The notes under the pieces are model-generated. The model worked only from the letters and a program-made list of their open reading frames with translations. It was not told the DNA's origin and did no database searches. A stretch of 64,000 bases of DNA from Ceratothoa steindachneri (lineage: Eukaryota > Arthropoda > Malacostraca > Isopoda > Cymothoidae): contig OZ018328.1 in NCBI GenBank assembly GCA_963969495.1, positions 8,431,468 to 8,495,467 of the forward strand. Reading direction: 5' to 3'. Of this stretch, positions 1 to 15,200 are shown in pieces. The translations under genes were made by a program, and so were the position numbers. Every line of letters starts with the position of its first letter. Within the stretch, counting starts at the first letter, position 1.

Positions 1-1639
1 TAAAAGTATGACTAAAATAATCGTTTAGACTGAATGTAAACTTATGAATAAAAGAATTATTTGGACTTGAATATTAGAGTATGAATAAAATAATTATTTT
101 GAATGGATATAAAGGTATGAATAAAAAAATTATTTGGACTTGAATATAAAAGTATGACTAAAATAATCGTTTAGACTGAATGTAAACTTATGAATAAAAG
201 AATTATTTGGACTTGAATATTAAAGTATGAATAAAATAATTGTTTAGACTGAATGTAAACTTATGAATAAAAGAATTATTTGGACTTGAATATTAAAGTA
301 TGACTAAAATAATCGTTTAGACTGAATGTAAACTTATGAATAAAAGAATTATTTGGACTTGAATATTAAAGTATGAATAAAATAATTATTTTGACTGGAT
401 ATAAAGGTATGAATAAAAGAATTATTTGGACTTGAATATAAAAGTATGACTAAAATAATCGTTTAGACTATATGTAAACTTAAGAATAAAAGAATTATTT
501 GGACTTGAATATTAAAGTATGAATAAAATAATTATTTTGACTGGATATAAAGGTATGAATAAAAGAATTATTTGGACTTGAATATAAAAGTATGACTAAA
601 ATAATCGTTTAGACTGAATGTAAACTTATGAATAAAAGAATTATTTGGACTTGAATATTAAAGTATGAATAAAATAATTGTTTAGACTGAATGTAAACTT
701 ATGAATAAAAGAATTATTTGGACTTGAATATTAAAGTATGACTAAAATAATCGTTTAGACTGAATGTAAACTTATGAATAAAAGAATTATTTGGACTTGA
801 ATATTAAAGTATGAATAAAATAATTATTTTGACTGGATATAAAGGTATGAATAAAAGAATTATTTGGACTTGAATATAAAAGTATGACTAAAATAATCGT
901 TTAGACTATATGTAAACTTATGAATAAAAGAATTATTTGGACTTGAATATTAAAGTATGACTAAAATAATCGTTTAGACTAAATGTAAACTTATGAATAA
1001 AAGAATTATTTGGACTTGAATATTAAAGTATGAATAAAATAATTATTTTGAATGGATATAAAGGTATGAATAAAAGAATTATTTGGACTTGAATATAAAA
1101 GTATGACTAAAATATTCGTTTAGACTGAATGTAAACTTATGAATAAAAGAATTATTTGGACTTGAATATTAAAGTATGAATAAAATAATTGTTTACACTG
1201 AATGTAAACTTATGAATAAAAGAATTATTTGGACTTGAATATTAAAGTATGAATAAAATAATTGTTTACACTGAATGTAAACTTATGAATAAAAGAAGTA
1301 TTTGGACTTGAATATTAAAGTATGACTAAAATAATCGTTTAGACTGAATGTAAACTTATGAATAAAAGAATTATTTGGACTTGAATATTAAAGTATGAAT
1401 AAAATAATTATTTTGAATGGATATAAAGGTATGAATAAAAGAATTATTTGGACTTGAATATAAAAGTATGACTAAAATAATGGTTTAGACTGAATGTAAA
1501 CTTATGAATAAAAGAATTATTTGGACTTGAATATTAAAGTATGAATAAAATAATTATTTTGACTGGATATAAAGGTATGAATAAAAGAATTATTTGGACT
1601 TGAATATAAAAGTATGACTAAAATAATCGTTTAGACTAA

Positions 1640-4600
1640 ATGTAAACTTATGAATTTATTGAAGTATTTGGACTTGAATATTAAAGTATGAATAAAATAA
1701 TTATTTTGACTGGATATAAAGGTATGAATAAAAGAATTATTTGGACTTGAATATAAAAGTATGACTAAAATAATCGTTTAGACTGAATGTAAACTTATGA
1801 ATAAAAGAATTATTTGGACTTGAATATTAAAGTATGAATTATATAATTATTTTGAATGGATATAAAGGTATGAATAAAAGAATTATTTGGACTTGAATAT
1901 AAAAGTATGACTAAAATAATCGTTTAGACTGAATGTAAACTTATGAATAAAAGAATTATTTGGACTTGAATATTAGAGTATAAATAAAATAATTATTTTG
2001 ACTGGATATAAAGGTATGAATAAAAGAATTATTTGGACTTGAATATAAAAGTATGACTAAAATAATCGTTTAGACTGAATGTAAACTTATGAATAAAAGA
2101 ATTATTTGGACTTGAATATTAAAGTATGAATAAAATAATTATTTTGACTGGATATAAAGGTATGAATAAAAGAATTATTTGGACTTGAATATAAAAGTAT
2201 GACTAAAATAATCGTTTAGACTGAATGTAAACTTATGAATAAAAGAATTATTTGGACTTGAATATTAAAGTATGAATAAAATAATTATTTTGACTGAATA
2301 TAAAGGTATGAATAAAAGAATTATTTGGAATGAATATAAAAGTATGACTAAAATAATCGTTTAGACTAAATGTAAACTTATGAATAAAAGAATTATTTGG
2401 ACTTGAATACTAAAGTATGAATAAAATAATTATTTTGAATGGATATAAAGGTATGAATAAAAGAATTATTTGGACTTGAATATAAAAGTATGACTAAAAT
2501 AATCGTTTAGACTGAATGTAAACTTATGAATAAAAGAATTATTTGGAGTTGAATATTAAAGTATGAATAAAATAATTGTTTAGACTGAATGTAAACTTAT
2601 GAATAAAAGAATTATTTGGACTTGAATATTAAATTATGACTAAAATAATCGTTTAGACTGAATGTAAACTTATGAATAAAAGAATTATTTGGACTTGAAT
2701 ATTAAAGTATGAATAAAATAATTATTTTGAAGGGATATAAAGGTATGAATAAAAGAATTATTTGGACTTGAATATAAAAGTATGACTAAAATAATCGTTT
2801 AGACTAAATATAAACTTATGAATAAAAGAATTATTTGGACTTGAATATTAAAGTATGAATAAAATAATTATTTTGACTGGATATAAAGGTATGAATAAAA
2901 GAATTATTTGGACTTGAATATAAAAGTATGAGTAAAATAATCGTTTAGACTGAATGTAAACTTATGAATAAAAGAATTATTTGGACTTGAATATTAAAGT
3001 ATGACTAAAATAATTATTTTGAATGGATATAAAGGTATGAATAAAAGAATTATTTGAACTTGAATATAAAAGTATGACTAAAATAATCGTTTAGACTGAA
3101 TGTAAACTTATGAATAAAAGAATTATTTGGAGTTGAATATTAAAGTATGAATAAAATAATTGTTTAGACTGAATGTAAACTTATGAATAAAAGAATTATT
3201 TGGACTTGAATATTAAAGTATGACTAAAATAATCGTTTAGACTGAATGTAAACTTATAAATAAAAGAATTATTTGGACTTGAATATTAAAGTATGAATAA
3301 AATAATTATTTTGACTGGATATAAAGGTATGAATAAAAGAATTATTTGGACTTGAATATAAAAGTATGACTAAAATAATCGTTTAGACTAAATATAAACT
3401 TATGAATAAAAGAATTATTTGGACTTGAATATTAAAGTATGAATAAAATAATTATTTTGACTGGATATAAAGGTATGAATAAAAGAATTATTTGGACTTG
3501 AATATAAAAGTATGAGTAAAATAATCGTTTAGACTGAATGTAAACTTATGAATAAAAGAATTATTTGGACTTGAATATTAAAGTATGAATAAAATAATTA
3601 TTTTGACTGGATATAAAGGTATGAATCAAAGAATTATTTGGACTTGAATATAAAAGTATGACTAAAAAAATCGTTTAGACTGAATGTAAACTTATGAATA
3701 AAAGAATTATTTGGACTTGAATATTAAAGTATGAATAAAATAATTATTTTGACTGGATATAAAGGTATGAATAAAAGAATTATTTGGACTTGAATATAAA
3801 AGTATGACTAAAATAATGGTTTAGACTGAATGTAAACTTATGAATAAAAGAATTATTTGGACTTGAATATTAAAGTATGAATAAAATAATTATTTTGACT
3901 GAATATAAAGGTATGAATAAAAAAATTATTTGGACTTGAATATAAAAGTATGACTAAAATAATCGTTTAAACTGAATGTAAACTTATGAATAAAAGAATT
4001 ATTTGGACTTGAATATTAAAGTATGAATTATATAATTATTTTGACTGGATATAAAGGTATGAATAAAAGAATTATTTGGACTTGAATATAAAAGTATGAC
4101 TAAAATAATCGTTTAGACTATATGTAAACTTATGAATAAAAGAATTATTTGGACTTGAATATTAAAGTATGAATAAAATAATTATTTTGACTGGATATAA
4201 AGGTATGAATAAAAGAATTATTTGGACTTGAATATAAAAGTATGACTAAAATAATCTTTTAGACTGAATGTAAACTTATGAATAAAAGAATTATTTGGAC
4301 TTGAATATTAAAGTATGAATAAAATAATTATTTTGAATGGATATAAAGGTATGAATAAAAGAATTATTTGGACTTGAATATAAAAGTATGACTAAAATAA
4401 TCGTTTAGACTGAATGTAAACTTATGAATAAAAGAATTATTTGGACTTGAATATTAAAGTATGAATAAAATAATTATTTTGACTGGATATAAAGGTATGA
4501 ATAAAAGAATTATTTGGACTTGAATATAAAAGTATGACTAAAATAATCGTTTAGACTATATGTAAACTTATGAATAAAAGAATTATTTGGACTTGAATAT

Positions 4601-7600
4601 TAAAGTATGAATAAAATAATTATTTTGACTGGATATAAAGGTATGAATAAAAGAATTATTTGGACCTGAATATAAAAGCATGACTAAAATAATCTTTTAG
4701 ACTGAATGTAAACTTATGAATAAAAGAATTATTTGGACTTGAATATTAAAGTATGAATACAATAATTATTTTGAATGGATATAAAGGTATGAATAAAAGA
4801 ATTATTTGGACTTGAATATAAAAGTATGACTAAAATAATCGTTTAGACTGAATGTAAACTTATGAATAAAAGAATTATTTGGACTTGAATATTAAAGTAT
4901 GAATAAAATAATTATTTTGACTGGATATAAAGGTATGAATAAAAGAATTATTTGGACTTGAATATAAAAGTATGACTAAAATAATCGTTTAGACTAAATG
5001 TAAACTTATGAATAAAAGAAGTATTTGGACTTGAATATTAAAGTATGAATAAAATAATTATTTTGACTGGATATAAAGGTATGAATAAAAGAATTATTTG
5101 GACTTGAATATAAAAGTATGACTAAAATAATCGTTTAGACTGAATGTAAACTTATGAATAAAAGAATTATTTGGACTTGAATATTAAAGTATGAATAAAA
5201 TAATTATTTTGAATGGATATAAAGGTATGAATAAAAGAATTATTTGGACTTGAATATAAAAGTATGACTAAAATAATCGTTTAGACTGAATGTAAACTTA
5301 TGAATAAAAGAATTATTTGGACTTGAATATTAAAGTATGAATAAAATAATTATTTTGACTGGATATAAAGGTATGAATAAAAGAATTATTTGGACTTGAA
5401 TATAAAAGTATGACTAAAATAATCGTTTAGACTGAATGTAAACTTATGAATTTATTGAAGTATTTGGACTTGAATATTAAAGTATGAATAAAATAATTAT
5501 TTTGACTGGATATAAAGGTATGAATAAAAGAATTATTTGGACTTGAATATAAAAGTATGACTAAAATAATCGTTTAGACTGAATGTAAACTTATGAATAA
5601 AAGAATTATTTGGACTTGAATATTAAAGTATGAATTATATAATTATTTTGAATGGATATAAAGGTATGAATAAAAGAATTATTTGGACTTGAATATAAAA
5701 GTATGACTAAAATAATCGTTTAGACTGAATGTAAACTTATGAATAAAAGAATTATTTGGACTTGAATATTAGAGTATAAATAAAATAATTATTTTGACTG
5801 GATATAAAGGTATGAATAAAAGAATTATTTGGACTTGAATATAAAAGTATGACTAAAATAATCGTTTAGACTGAATGTAAACTTATGAATAAAAGAATTA
5901 TTTGGACTTGAATATTAAAGTATGAATAAAATAATTATTTTGACTGGATATAAAGGTATGAATAAAAGAATTATTTGGACTTGAATATAAAAGTATGACT
6001 AAAATAATCGTTTAGACTGAATGTAAACTTATGAATAAAAGAATTATTTGGACTTGAATATTAAAGTATGAATAAAATAATTATTTTGACTGAATATAAA
6101 GGTATGAATAAAAGAATTATTTGGAATGAATATAAAAGTATGACTAAAATAATCGTTTAGACTAAATGTAAACTTATGAATAAAAGAATTATTTGGACTT
6201 GAATACTAAAGTATGAATAAAATAATTATTTTGAATGGATATAAAGGTATGAATAAAAGAATTATTTGGACTTGAATATAAAAGTATGACTAAAATAATC
6301 GTTTAGACTGAATGTAAACTTATGAATAAAAGAATTATTTGGAGTTGAATATTAAAGTATGAATAAAATAATTGTTTAGACTGAATGTAAACTTATGAAT
6401 AAAAGAATTATTTGGACTTGAATATTAAATTATGACTAAAATAATCGTTTAGACTGAATGTAAACTTATGAATAAAAGAATTATTTGGACTTGAATATTA
6501 AAGTATGAATAAAATAATTATTTTGAAGGGATATAAAGGTATGAATAAAAGAATTATTTGGACTTGAATATAAAAGTATGACTAAAATAATCGTTTAGAC
6601 TAAATATAAACTTATGAATAAAAGAATTATTTGGACTTGAATATTAAAGTATGAATAAAATAATTATTTTGACTGGATATAAAGGTATGAATAAAAGAAT
6701 TATTTGGACTTGAATATAAAAGTATGAGTAAAATAATCGTTTAGACTGAATGTAAACTTATGAATAAAAGAATTATTTGGACTTGAATATTAAAGTATGA
6801 CTAAAATAATTATTTTGAATGGATATAAAGGTATGAATAAAAGAATTATTTGAACTTGAATATAAAAGTATGACGAAAATAATCGTTTAGACTGAATGTA
6901 AACTTATGAATAAAAGAATTATTTGGAGTTGAATATTAAAGTATGAATAAAATAATTGTTTAGACTGAATGTAAACTTATGAATAAAAGAATTATTTGGA
7001 CTTGAATATTAAAGTATGACTAAAATAATCGTTTAGACTGAATGTAAACTTATAAATAAAAGAATTATTTGGACTTGAATATTAAAGTATGAATAAAATA
7101 ATTATTTTGACTGGATATAAAGGTATGAATAAAAGAATTATTTGGACTTGAATATAAAAGTATGAGTAAAATAATCGTTTAGACTAAATATAAACTTATG
7201 AATAAAAGAATTATTTGGACTTGAATATTAAAGTATGAATAAAATAATTATTTTGACTGGATATAAAGGTATGAATAAAAGAATTATTTGGACTTGAATA
7301 TAAAAGTATGAGTAAAATAATCGTTTAGACTGAATGTAAACTTATGAATAAAAGAATTATTTGGACTTGAATATTAAAGTATGAATAAAATAATTATTTT
7401 GACTGGATATAAAGGTATGAATCAAAGAATTATTTGGACTTGAATATAAAAGTATGACTAAAAAAATCGTTTAGACTGAATGTAAACTTATGAATAAAAG
7501 AATTATTTGGACTTGAATATTAAAGTATGAATAAAATAATTATTTTGACTGGATATAAAGGTATGAATAAAAGAATTATTTGGACTTGAATATAAAAGTA

Positions 7601-9231
7601 TGACTAAAATAATGGTTTAGACTGAATGTAAACTTATGAATAAAAGAATTATTTGGACTTGAATATTAAAGTATGAATAAAATAATTATTTTGACTGAAT
7701 ATAAAGGTATGAATAAAAAAATTATTTGGACTTGAATATAAAAGTATGACTAAAATAATCGTTTAAACTGAATGTAAACTTATGAATAAAAGAATTATTT
7801 GGACTTGAATATTAAAGTATGAATTATATAATTATTTTGACTGGATATAAAGGTATGAATAAAAGAATTATTTGGACTTGAATATAAAAGTATGACTAAA
7901 ATAATCGTTTAGACTATATGTAAACTTATGAATAAAAGAATTATTTGGACTTGAATATTAAAGTATGAATAAAATAATTATTTTGACTGGATATAAAGGT
8001 ATGAATAAAAGAATTATTTGGACTTGAATATAAAAGTATGACTAAAATAATCTTTTAGACTGAATGTAAACTTATGAATAAAAGAATTATTTGGACTTGA
8101 ATATTAAAGTATGAATAAAATAATTATTTTGAATGGATATAAAGGTATGAATAAAAGAATTATTTGGACTTGAATATAAAAGTATGACTAAAATAATCGT
8201 TTAGACTGAATGTAAACTTATGAATAAAAGAATTATTTGGACTTGAATATTAAAGTATGAATAAAATAATTATTTTGACTGGATATAAAGGTATGAATAA
8301 AAGAATTATTTGGACTTGAATATAAAAGTATGACTAAAATAATCGTTTAGACTATATGTAAACTTATGAATAAAAGAATTATTTGGACTTGAATATTAAA
8401 GTATGAATAAAATAATTATTTTGACTGGATATAAAGGTATGAATAAAAGAATTATTTGGACCTGAATATAAAAGCATGACTAAAATAATCTTTTAGACTG
8501 AATGTAAACTTATGAATAAAAGAATTATTTGGACTTGAATATTAAAGTATGAATACAATAATTATTTTGAATGGATATAAAGGTATGAATAAAAGAATTA
8601 TTTGGACTTGAATATAAAAGTATGACTAAAATAATCGTTTAGACTGAATGTAAACTTATGAATAAAAGAATTATTTGGACTTGAATATTAAAGTATGAAT
8701 AAAATAATTATTTTGACTGGATATAAAGGTATGAATAAAAGAATTATTTGGACTTGAATATAAAAGTATGACTAAAATAATCGTTTAGACTAAATGTAAA
8801 CTTATGAATAAAAGAAGTATTTGGACTTGAATATTAAAGTATGAATAAAATAATTATTTTGACTGGATATAAAGGTATGAATAAAAGAATTATTTGGACT
8901 TGAATATAAAAGTATGACTAAAATAATCGTTTAGACTGAATGTAAACTTATGAATAAAAGAATTATTTGGACTTGAATATTAAAGTATGAATAAAATAAT
9001 TATTTTGAATGGATATAAAGGTATGAATAAAAGAATTATTTGGACTTGAATATAAAAGTATGACTAAAATAATCGTTTAGACTGAATGTAAACTTATGAA
9101 TAAAAGAATTATTTGGACTTGAATATTAAAGTATGAATAAAATAATTATTTTGACTGGATATAAAGGTATGAATAAAAGAATTATTTGAACTTGAATATA
9201 AAAGTATGACTAAAATAATCGTTTAGACTGA
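1640..9231. repeat. Near-identical tandem duplication of a 3,796-bp block (26 higher-order units)
   Basis: Rare private variants recur exactly 3,796 bp apart: tttattgaag at 1655 and 5451, agagtataaa at 1975 and 5771, atcaaagaat at 3625 and 7421, and gaatacaata at 4755 and 8551. 3,796 equals 26 x 146 with no net indel. Only isolated single-base differences were noticed, for example tgactaaaa near 3075 against tgacgaaaa near 6871. Matching breaks at about 1636/5432 on the left and about 9188 on the right. This is a very recent unequal-exchange or amplification event, or an assembly duplication. Confidence 0.9.
2149..2294 (+). repeat. Representative canonical 146-bp higher-order unit (D-A-B-C)
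   Basis: D lies at 2149-2184, A at 2185-2221, B at 2222-2257 and C at 2258-2294; the next D begins at 2295. The four monomers share the frame 'gtatga.taaaa.aat.attt..gac' and differ at fixed diagnostic positions. A has gactaaaataatcgtttag, B has tgtaaactt, C has the perfect 14-bp palindrome aaaataattatttt, and D has tggatataaagg. Because monomers within a unit are more different from each other than the same monomer type across units, this is a true higher-order repeat rather than a simple 36-bp satellite. Confidence 0.95.
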
Positions 9232-12200
9232 ATGTAAACTTATGAATAAAAGAATTATTTGGACTTGAATATTCAAGTATGAATAAAATAATTATTTTGA
9301 CTGAATATAAAGGTATGAATAAAAAAATTATTTGGACTTGAATATAAAAGTATGACTAAAATAATCGTTTAAACTGAATGTAAACTTATGAATAAAAGAA
9401 TTATTTGGACTTGAATATTAAAGTATGAATTATATAATTATTTTGACTGGATATAAAGGTATGAATAAAAGAATTATTTGGACTTGAATATAAAAGTATG
9501 ACTAAAATAATCGTTTAGACTATATGTAAACTTATGAATAAAAGAATTATTTGGACTTGAATATTAAAGTATGAATAAAATAATTATTTTGACTGGATAT
9601 AAAGGTATGAATAAAAGAATTATTTGGACTTGAATATAAAAGTATGACTAAAATAATCGTTTAGACTAAATGTAAACTTATGAATAAAAGAATTATTTGG
9701 ACTTGAATATTAGAGTATAAATAAAATAATTATTTTGACTGGATATAAAGGTATGAATAAAAGAATTATTTGGACTTGAATATAAAAGTATGACTAAAAT
9801 AATCGTTTAGACTGAATGTAAACTTATGAATAAAAGAATTATTTGGACTTGAATATTAAAGTATGAATAAAATAATTATTTTGACTGGATATAAAGGTAT
9901 GAATAAAAGAATTATTTGGACTTGAATATAAAAGTATGACTAAAATAATCGTTTAGACTGAATGTAAACTTATGAATAAAAGAATTATTTGGACTTGAAT
10001 ATTAAAGTATGAATAAAATAATTATTTTGACTGGATATAAAGGTATGAATAAAAGAATTATTTGGACTTGAATATAAAAGCATGACTAAAATAATCTTTT
10101 AGACTGAATGTAAACTTATGAATAAAAGAATTATTTGGACTTGAATATTAAAGTATGAATAAAATAATTATTTTGAATGGATATAAAGGTATGAATAAAA
10201 GAATTATTTGGACTTGAATATAAAAGTATGACTTAAATAATCGTTTAGACTGAATGTAAACTTATGAATAAAAGAATTATTTGGACTTGAATATTAAAGT
10301 ATGAATAAAATAATTATTTTGACTGGATATAAAGGTATGAATAAAAGAATTATTTGGACTTGAATATAAAAGTATGACTAAAATAATCGTTTAGACTAAA
10401 TGTAAACTTATGAATAAAAGAAGTATTTGGACTTGAATATTAAAGTATGAATAAAATAATTATTTTGACTGGATATAAAGGTATGAATAAAAGAATTATT
10501 TGGACTTGAATATAAAAGTATGACTAAAATAATCGTTTAGACTGAATGTAAACTTATGAATAAAAGAATTATTTGGACTTGAATATTAAAGTATGAATAA
10601 AATAATTATTTTGACTGGATATAAAGGTATGAATAAAAGAATTATTTGGACTTGAATATAAAAGTATGACTAAAATAATCGTTTAGACTGAATGTAAACT
10701 TATGAATAAAAGAATTATTTGGACTTGAATATTAAAGTATGAATAAAATAATTATTTTGACTGAATATAAAGGTATGAATAAAAGAATTATTTGGACTTG
10801 AATATAAAAGTATGACTAAAATAATCGTTTAGACTGAATGTAAACTTATGAATAAAAGAATTATTTGGACTTGAATATTAAAGTATGAATTATATAATTA
10901 TTTTGACTGGATATAAAGGTATGAATAAAAGAATTATTTGGACTTGAATATAAAAGTATGACTGAAAATAATCGTTTAGACTATATGTAAACTTATGAAT
11001 AAAAGAATTATTTGGACTTGAATATTAAAGTATGAATAAAATAATTATTTTGACTGGATATAAAGGTATGAATAAAAGAATTATTTGGACTTGAATATAA
11101 AAGTATGACTAAAATAATCTTTTAGACTGAATGTAAACTTATGAATAAAAGAATTATTTGGACTTGAATATTAAAGTATGAATAAAATAATTATTTTGAA
11201 TGGATATAAAGGTATGAATAAAAGAATTATTTGGACTTGAATATAAAAGTATGACTAAAATAATCGTTTAGACTGAATGTAAACTTATGAATAAAAGAAT
11301 TATTTAGACTTGAATATTAAAGTATGAATTATATAATTATTTTGAATGGATATAAAGGTATGAATAAAAGAATTATTTGGACTTGAATATAAAAGTATGA
11401 CTAAAATAATCGTTTAGACTATATGTAAACTTATGAATAAAAGAATTATTTGGACTTGAATATTAAAGTATGAATAAAATAATTATTTTGACTGGATATA
11501 AAGGTATGAATAAAAGAATTATTTGGACTTGAATATAAAAGTATGACTAAAATAATCTTTTAGACTGAATGTAAACTTATGAATAAAAGAATTATTTGGA
11601 CTTGAATATTAAAGTATGAATAAAATAATTATTTTGAATGGATATAAAGGTATGAATAAAAGAATTATTTGGACTTGAATATAAAAGTATGACTAAAATA
11701 ATCTTTTAGACTGAATGTAAACTTATGAATAAAAGAATTATTTGGACTTGAATATTAAAGTATGAATTATATAATTATTTTGACTGGATATAAAGGTATG
11801 AATAAAAGAATTATTTGGACTTGAATATAAAAGTATGACTAAAATAATCGTTTAGACTATATATAAACTTATGAATAAAAGAATTATTTGGACTTGAATA
11901 TTAAAGTATGAATAAAATAATTATTTTGACTGGATATAAAGGTATGAATAAAAGAATTATTTGGACTTGAATATAAAAGTATGACTAAAATAATCGTTTA
12001 GACTAAATGTAAACTTATGAATAAAAGAATTATTTGGACTTGAATATTAGAGTATAAATAAAATAATTATTTTGACTGGATATAAAGGTATGAATAAAAG
12101 AATTATTTGGACTTGAATATAAAAGTATGACTAAAATAATCGTTTAGACTGAATGTAAACTTATGAATAAAAGAATTATTTGGACTTGAATATTAAAGTA

Positions 12201-15200
12201 TGAATAAAATAATTATTTTGACTGGATATAAAGGTAGGAATAAAAGAATTATTTGGACTTGAATATAAAAGTATGACTAAAATAATCGTTTAGACTGAAT
12301 GTAAACTTATGAATAAAAGAATTATTTGGACTTGAATATTAAAGTATGAATAAAATAATTATTTTGACTGGATATAAAGGTATGAATAAAAGAATTATTT
12401 GGACTTGAATATAAAAGCATGACTAAAATAATCTTTTAGACTGAATGTAAACTTATGAATAAAAGAATTATTTGGACTTGAATATTAAAGTATGAATAAA
12501 ATAATTATTTTGAATGGATATAAAGGTATGAATAAAAGAATTATTTGGACTTGAATATAAAAGTATGACTAAAATAATCGTTTAGACTGAATGTAAACTT
12601 ATGAATAAAAGAATTATTTGGACTTGAATATTAAAGTATGAATAAAATAATTATTTTGACTGGATATAAAGGTATGAATAAAAGAATTATTTGGACTTGA
12701 ATATAAAAGTATGACTAAAATAATCGTTTAGACTAAATGTAAACTTATGAATAAAAGAAGTATTTGGACTTGAATATTAAAGTATGAATAAAATAATTAT
12801 TTTGACTGGATATAAAGGTATGAATAAAAGAATTATTTGGACTTGAATATAAAAGTATGACTAAAATAATCGTTTAGACTGAATGTAAACTTATGAATAA
12901 AAGAATTATTTGGACTGAATATTAAAGTATGAATAAAATAATTATTTTGACTGGATATAAAGGTATGAATAAAAGAATTATTTGGACTTGAATATAAAAG
13001 TATGACTAAAATAATCGTTTAGACTGAATGTAAACTTATGAATAAAAGAATTATTTGGACTTGAATATTAAAGTATGAATTATATAATTATTTTGACTGG
13101 ATATAAAGGTATGAATAAAAGAATTATTTGGACTTGAATATAAAAGTATGACTAAAATAATCGTTTAGACTATATGTAAACTTATGAATAAAAGAATTAT
13201 TTGGACTTGAATATTAAAGTATGAATAAAATAATTATTTTGACTGGATATAAAGGTATGAATAAAAGAATTATTTGGACTTGAATATAAAAGTATGACTA
13301 AAATAATCTTTTAGACTGAATGTAAACTTATGAATAAAAGAATTATTTGGACTTGAATATTAAAGTATGAATAAAATAATTAATTTGACTGGATATAAAG
13401 GTATGAATAAAAGAATTATTTGGACTTGAATATAAAAGTATGACTAAAATAATCGTTTAGACTAAATGTAAACTTATGAATAAAAGAAGTATTTGGACTT
13501 GAATATTAAAGTATGAATAAAATAATTATTTTGACTGGATATAAAGGTATGAATAAAAGAATTATTTGGACTTGAATATAAAAGTATGACTAAAATAATC
13601 GTTTAGACTGAATGTAAACTTATGAATAAAAGAATTATTTGGACTTGAATATTAAAGTATGAATAAAATAATTATTTTGACTGGATATAAAGGTATGAAT
13701 AAAAGAATTATTTGGACTGGAATATAAAAGTATGACTAAAATAATCGTTTAGACTGAATGTAAACTTATGAATAAAAGAATTATTTGGACTTGAATATTA
13801 AAGTATGAATAAAATAATTATTTTGACTGAATATAAAGGTATGAATAAAAGAATTATTTGGACTTGAATATAAAAGTATGACTAAAATAATCGTTTAGAC
13901 TGAATGTAAACTTATGAATAAAAGAATTATTTGGACTTGAATATTAAAGTATGAATTATATAATTATTTTGACTGGATATAAAGGTATGAATAAAAGAAT
14001 TATTTGGACTTGAATATAAAAGTATGACTAAAATAATCGTTTAGACTATATGTAAACTTATGAATAAAAGAATTATTTGGACTTGAATATTAAAGTATGA
14101 ATAAAATAATTATTTTGACTGGATATAAAGGTATGAATAAAAGAATTATTTGGACTTGAATATAAAAGTATGACTAAAATAATCTTTTAGACTGAATGTA
14201 AACTTATGAATAAAAGAATTATTTGGACTTGAATATTAAAGTATGAATTATATAATTATTTTGAATGGATATAAAGGTATGAATAAAAGAATTATTTGGA
14301 CTTGAATATAAAAGTATGACTAAAATAATCGTTTAGACTATATGTAAACTTATGAATAAATGAATTATTTGGACTTGAATATTAAAGTATGAATAAAATA
14401 ATTATTTTGACTGGATATAAAGGTATGAATAAAAGAATTATTTGGACTTGAATATAAAAGTATGACTAAAATAATCTTTTAGACTGAATGTAAACTTATG
14501 AATAAAAGAATTATTTGGACTTGAATATTAAAGTATGAATTATATAATTATTTTGACTGGATATAAAGGTATGAATAAAAGAATTATTTGGACTTGAATA
14601 TAAAAGTATGACTAAAATAATCGTTTAGACTATATGTAAACTTATGAATAAAAGAATTATTTGGACTTGAATATTAAAGTATGAATAAAATAATTATTTT
14701 GACTGGATATAAAGGTATGAATAAAAGAATTATTTGGACTTGAATATAAAAGTATGACTAAAATAATCGTTTAGACTAAATGTAAACTTATGAATAAAAG
14801 AATTATTTGGACTTGAATATTAGAGTATAAATAAAATAATTATTTTGACTGGATATAAAGGTATGAATAAAAGAATTATTTGGACTTGAATATAAAAGTA
14901 TGACTAAAATAATCGTTTAGACTGAATGTAAACTTATGAATAAAAGAATTATTTGGACTTGAATATTAAAGTATGAATAAAATAATTATTTTGACTGGAT
15001 ATAAAGGTATGAATAAAAGAATTATTTGGACTTGAATATAAAAGTATGACTAAAATAATCGTTTAGACTGAATGTAAACTTATGAATAAAAGAATTATTT
15101 GGACTTGAATATTAAAGTATGAATAAAATAATTATTTTGACTGGATATAAACGTATGAATAAAAGAATTATTTGGACTTGAATATAAAAGCATGACTAAA

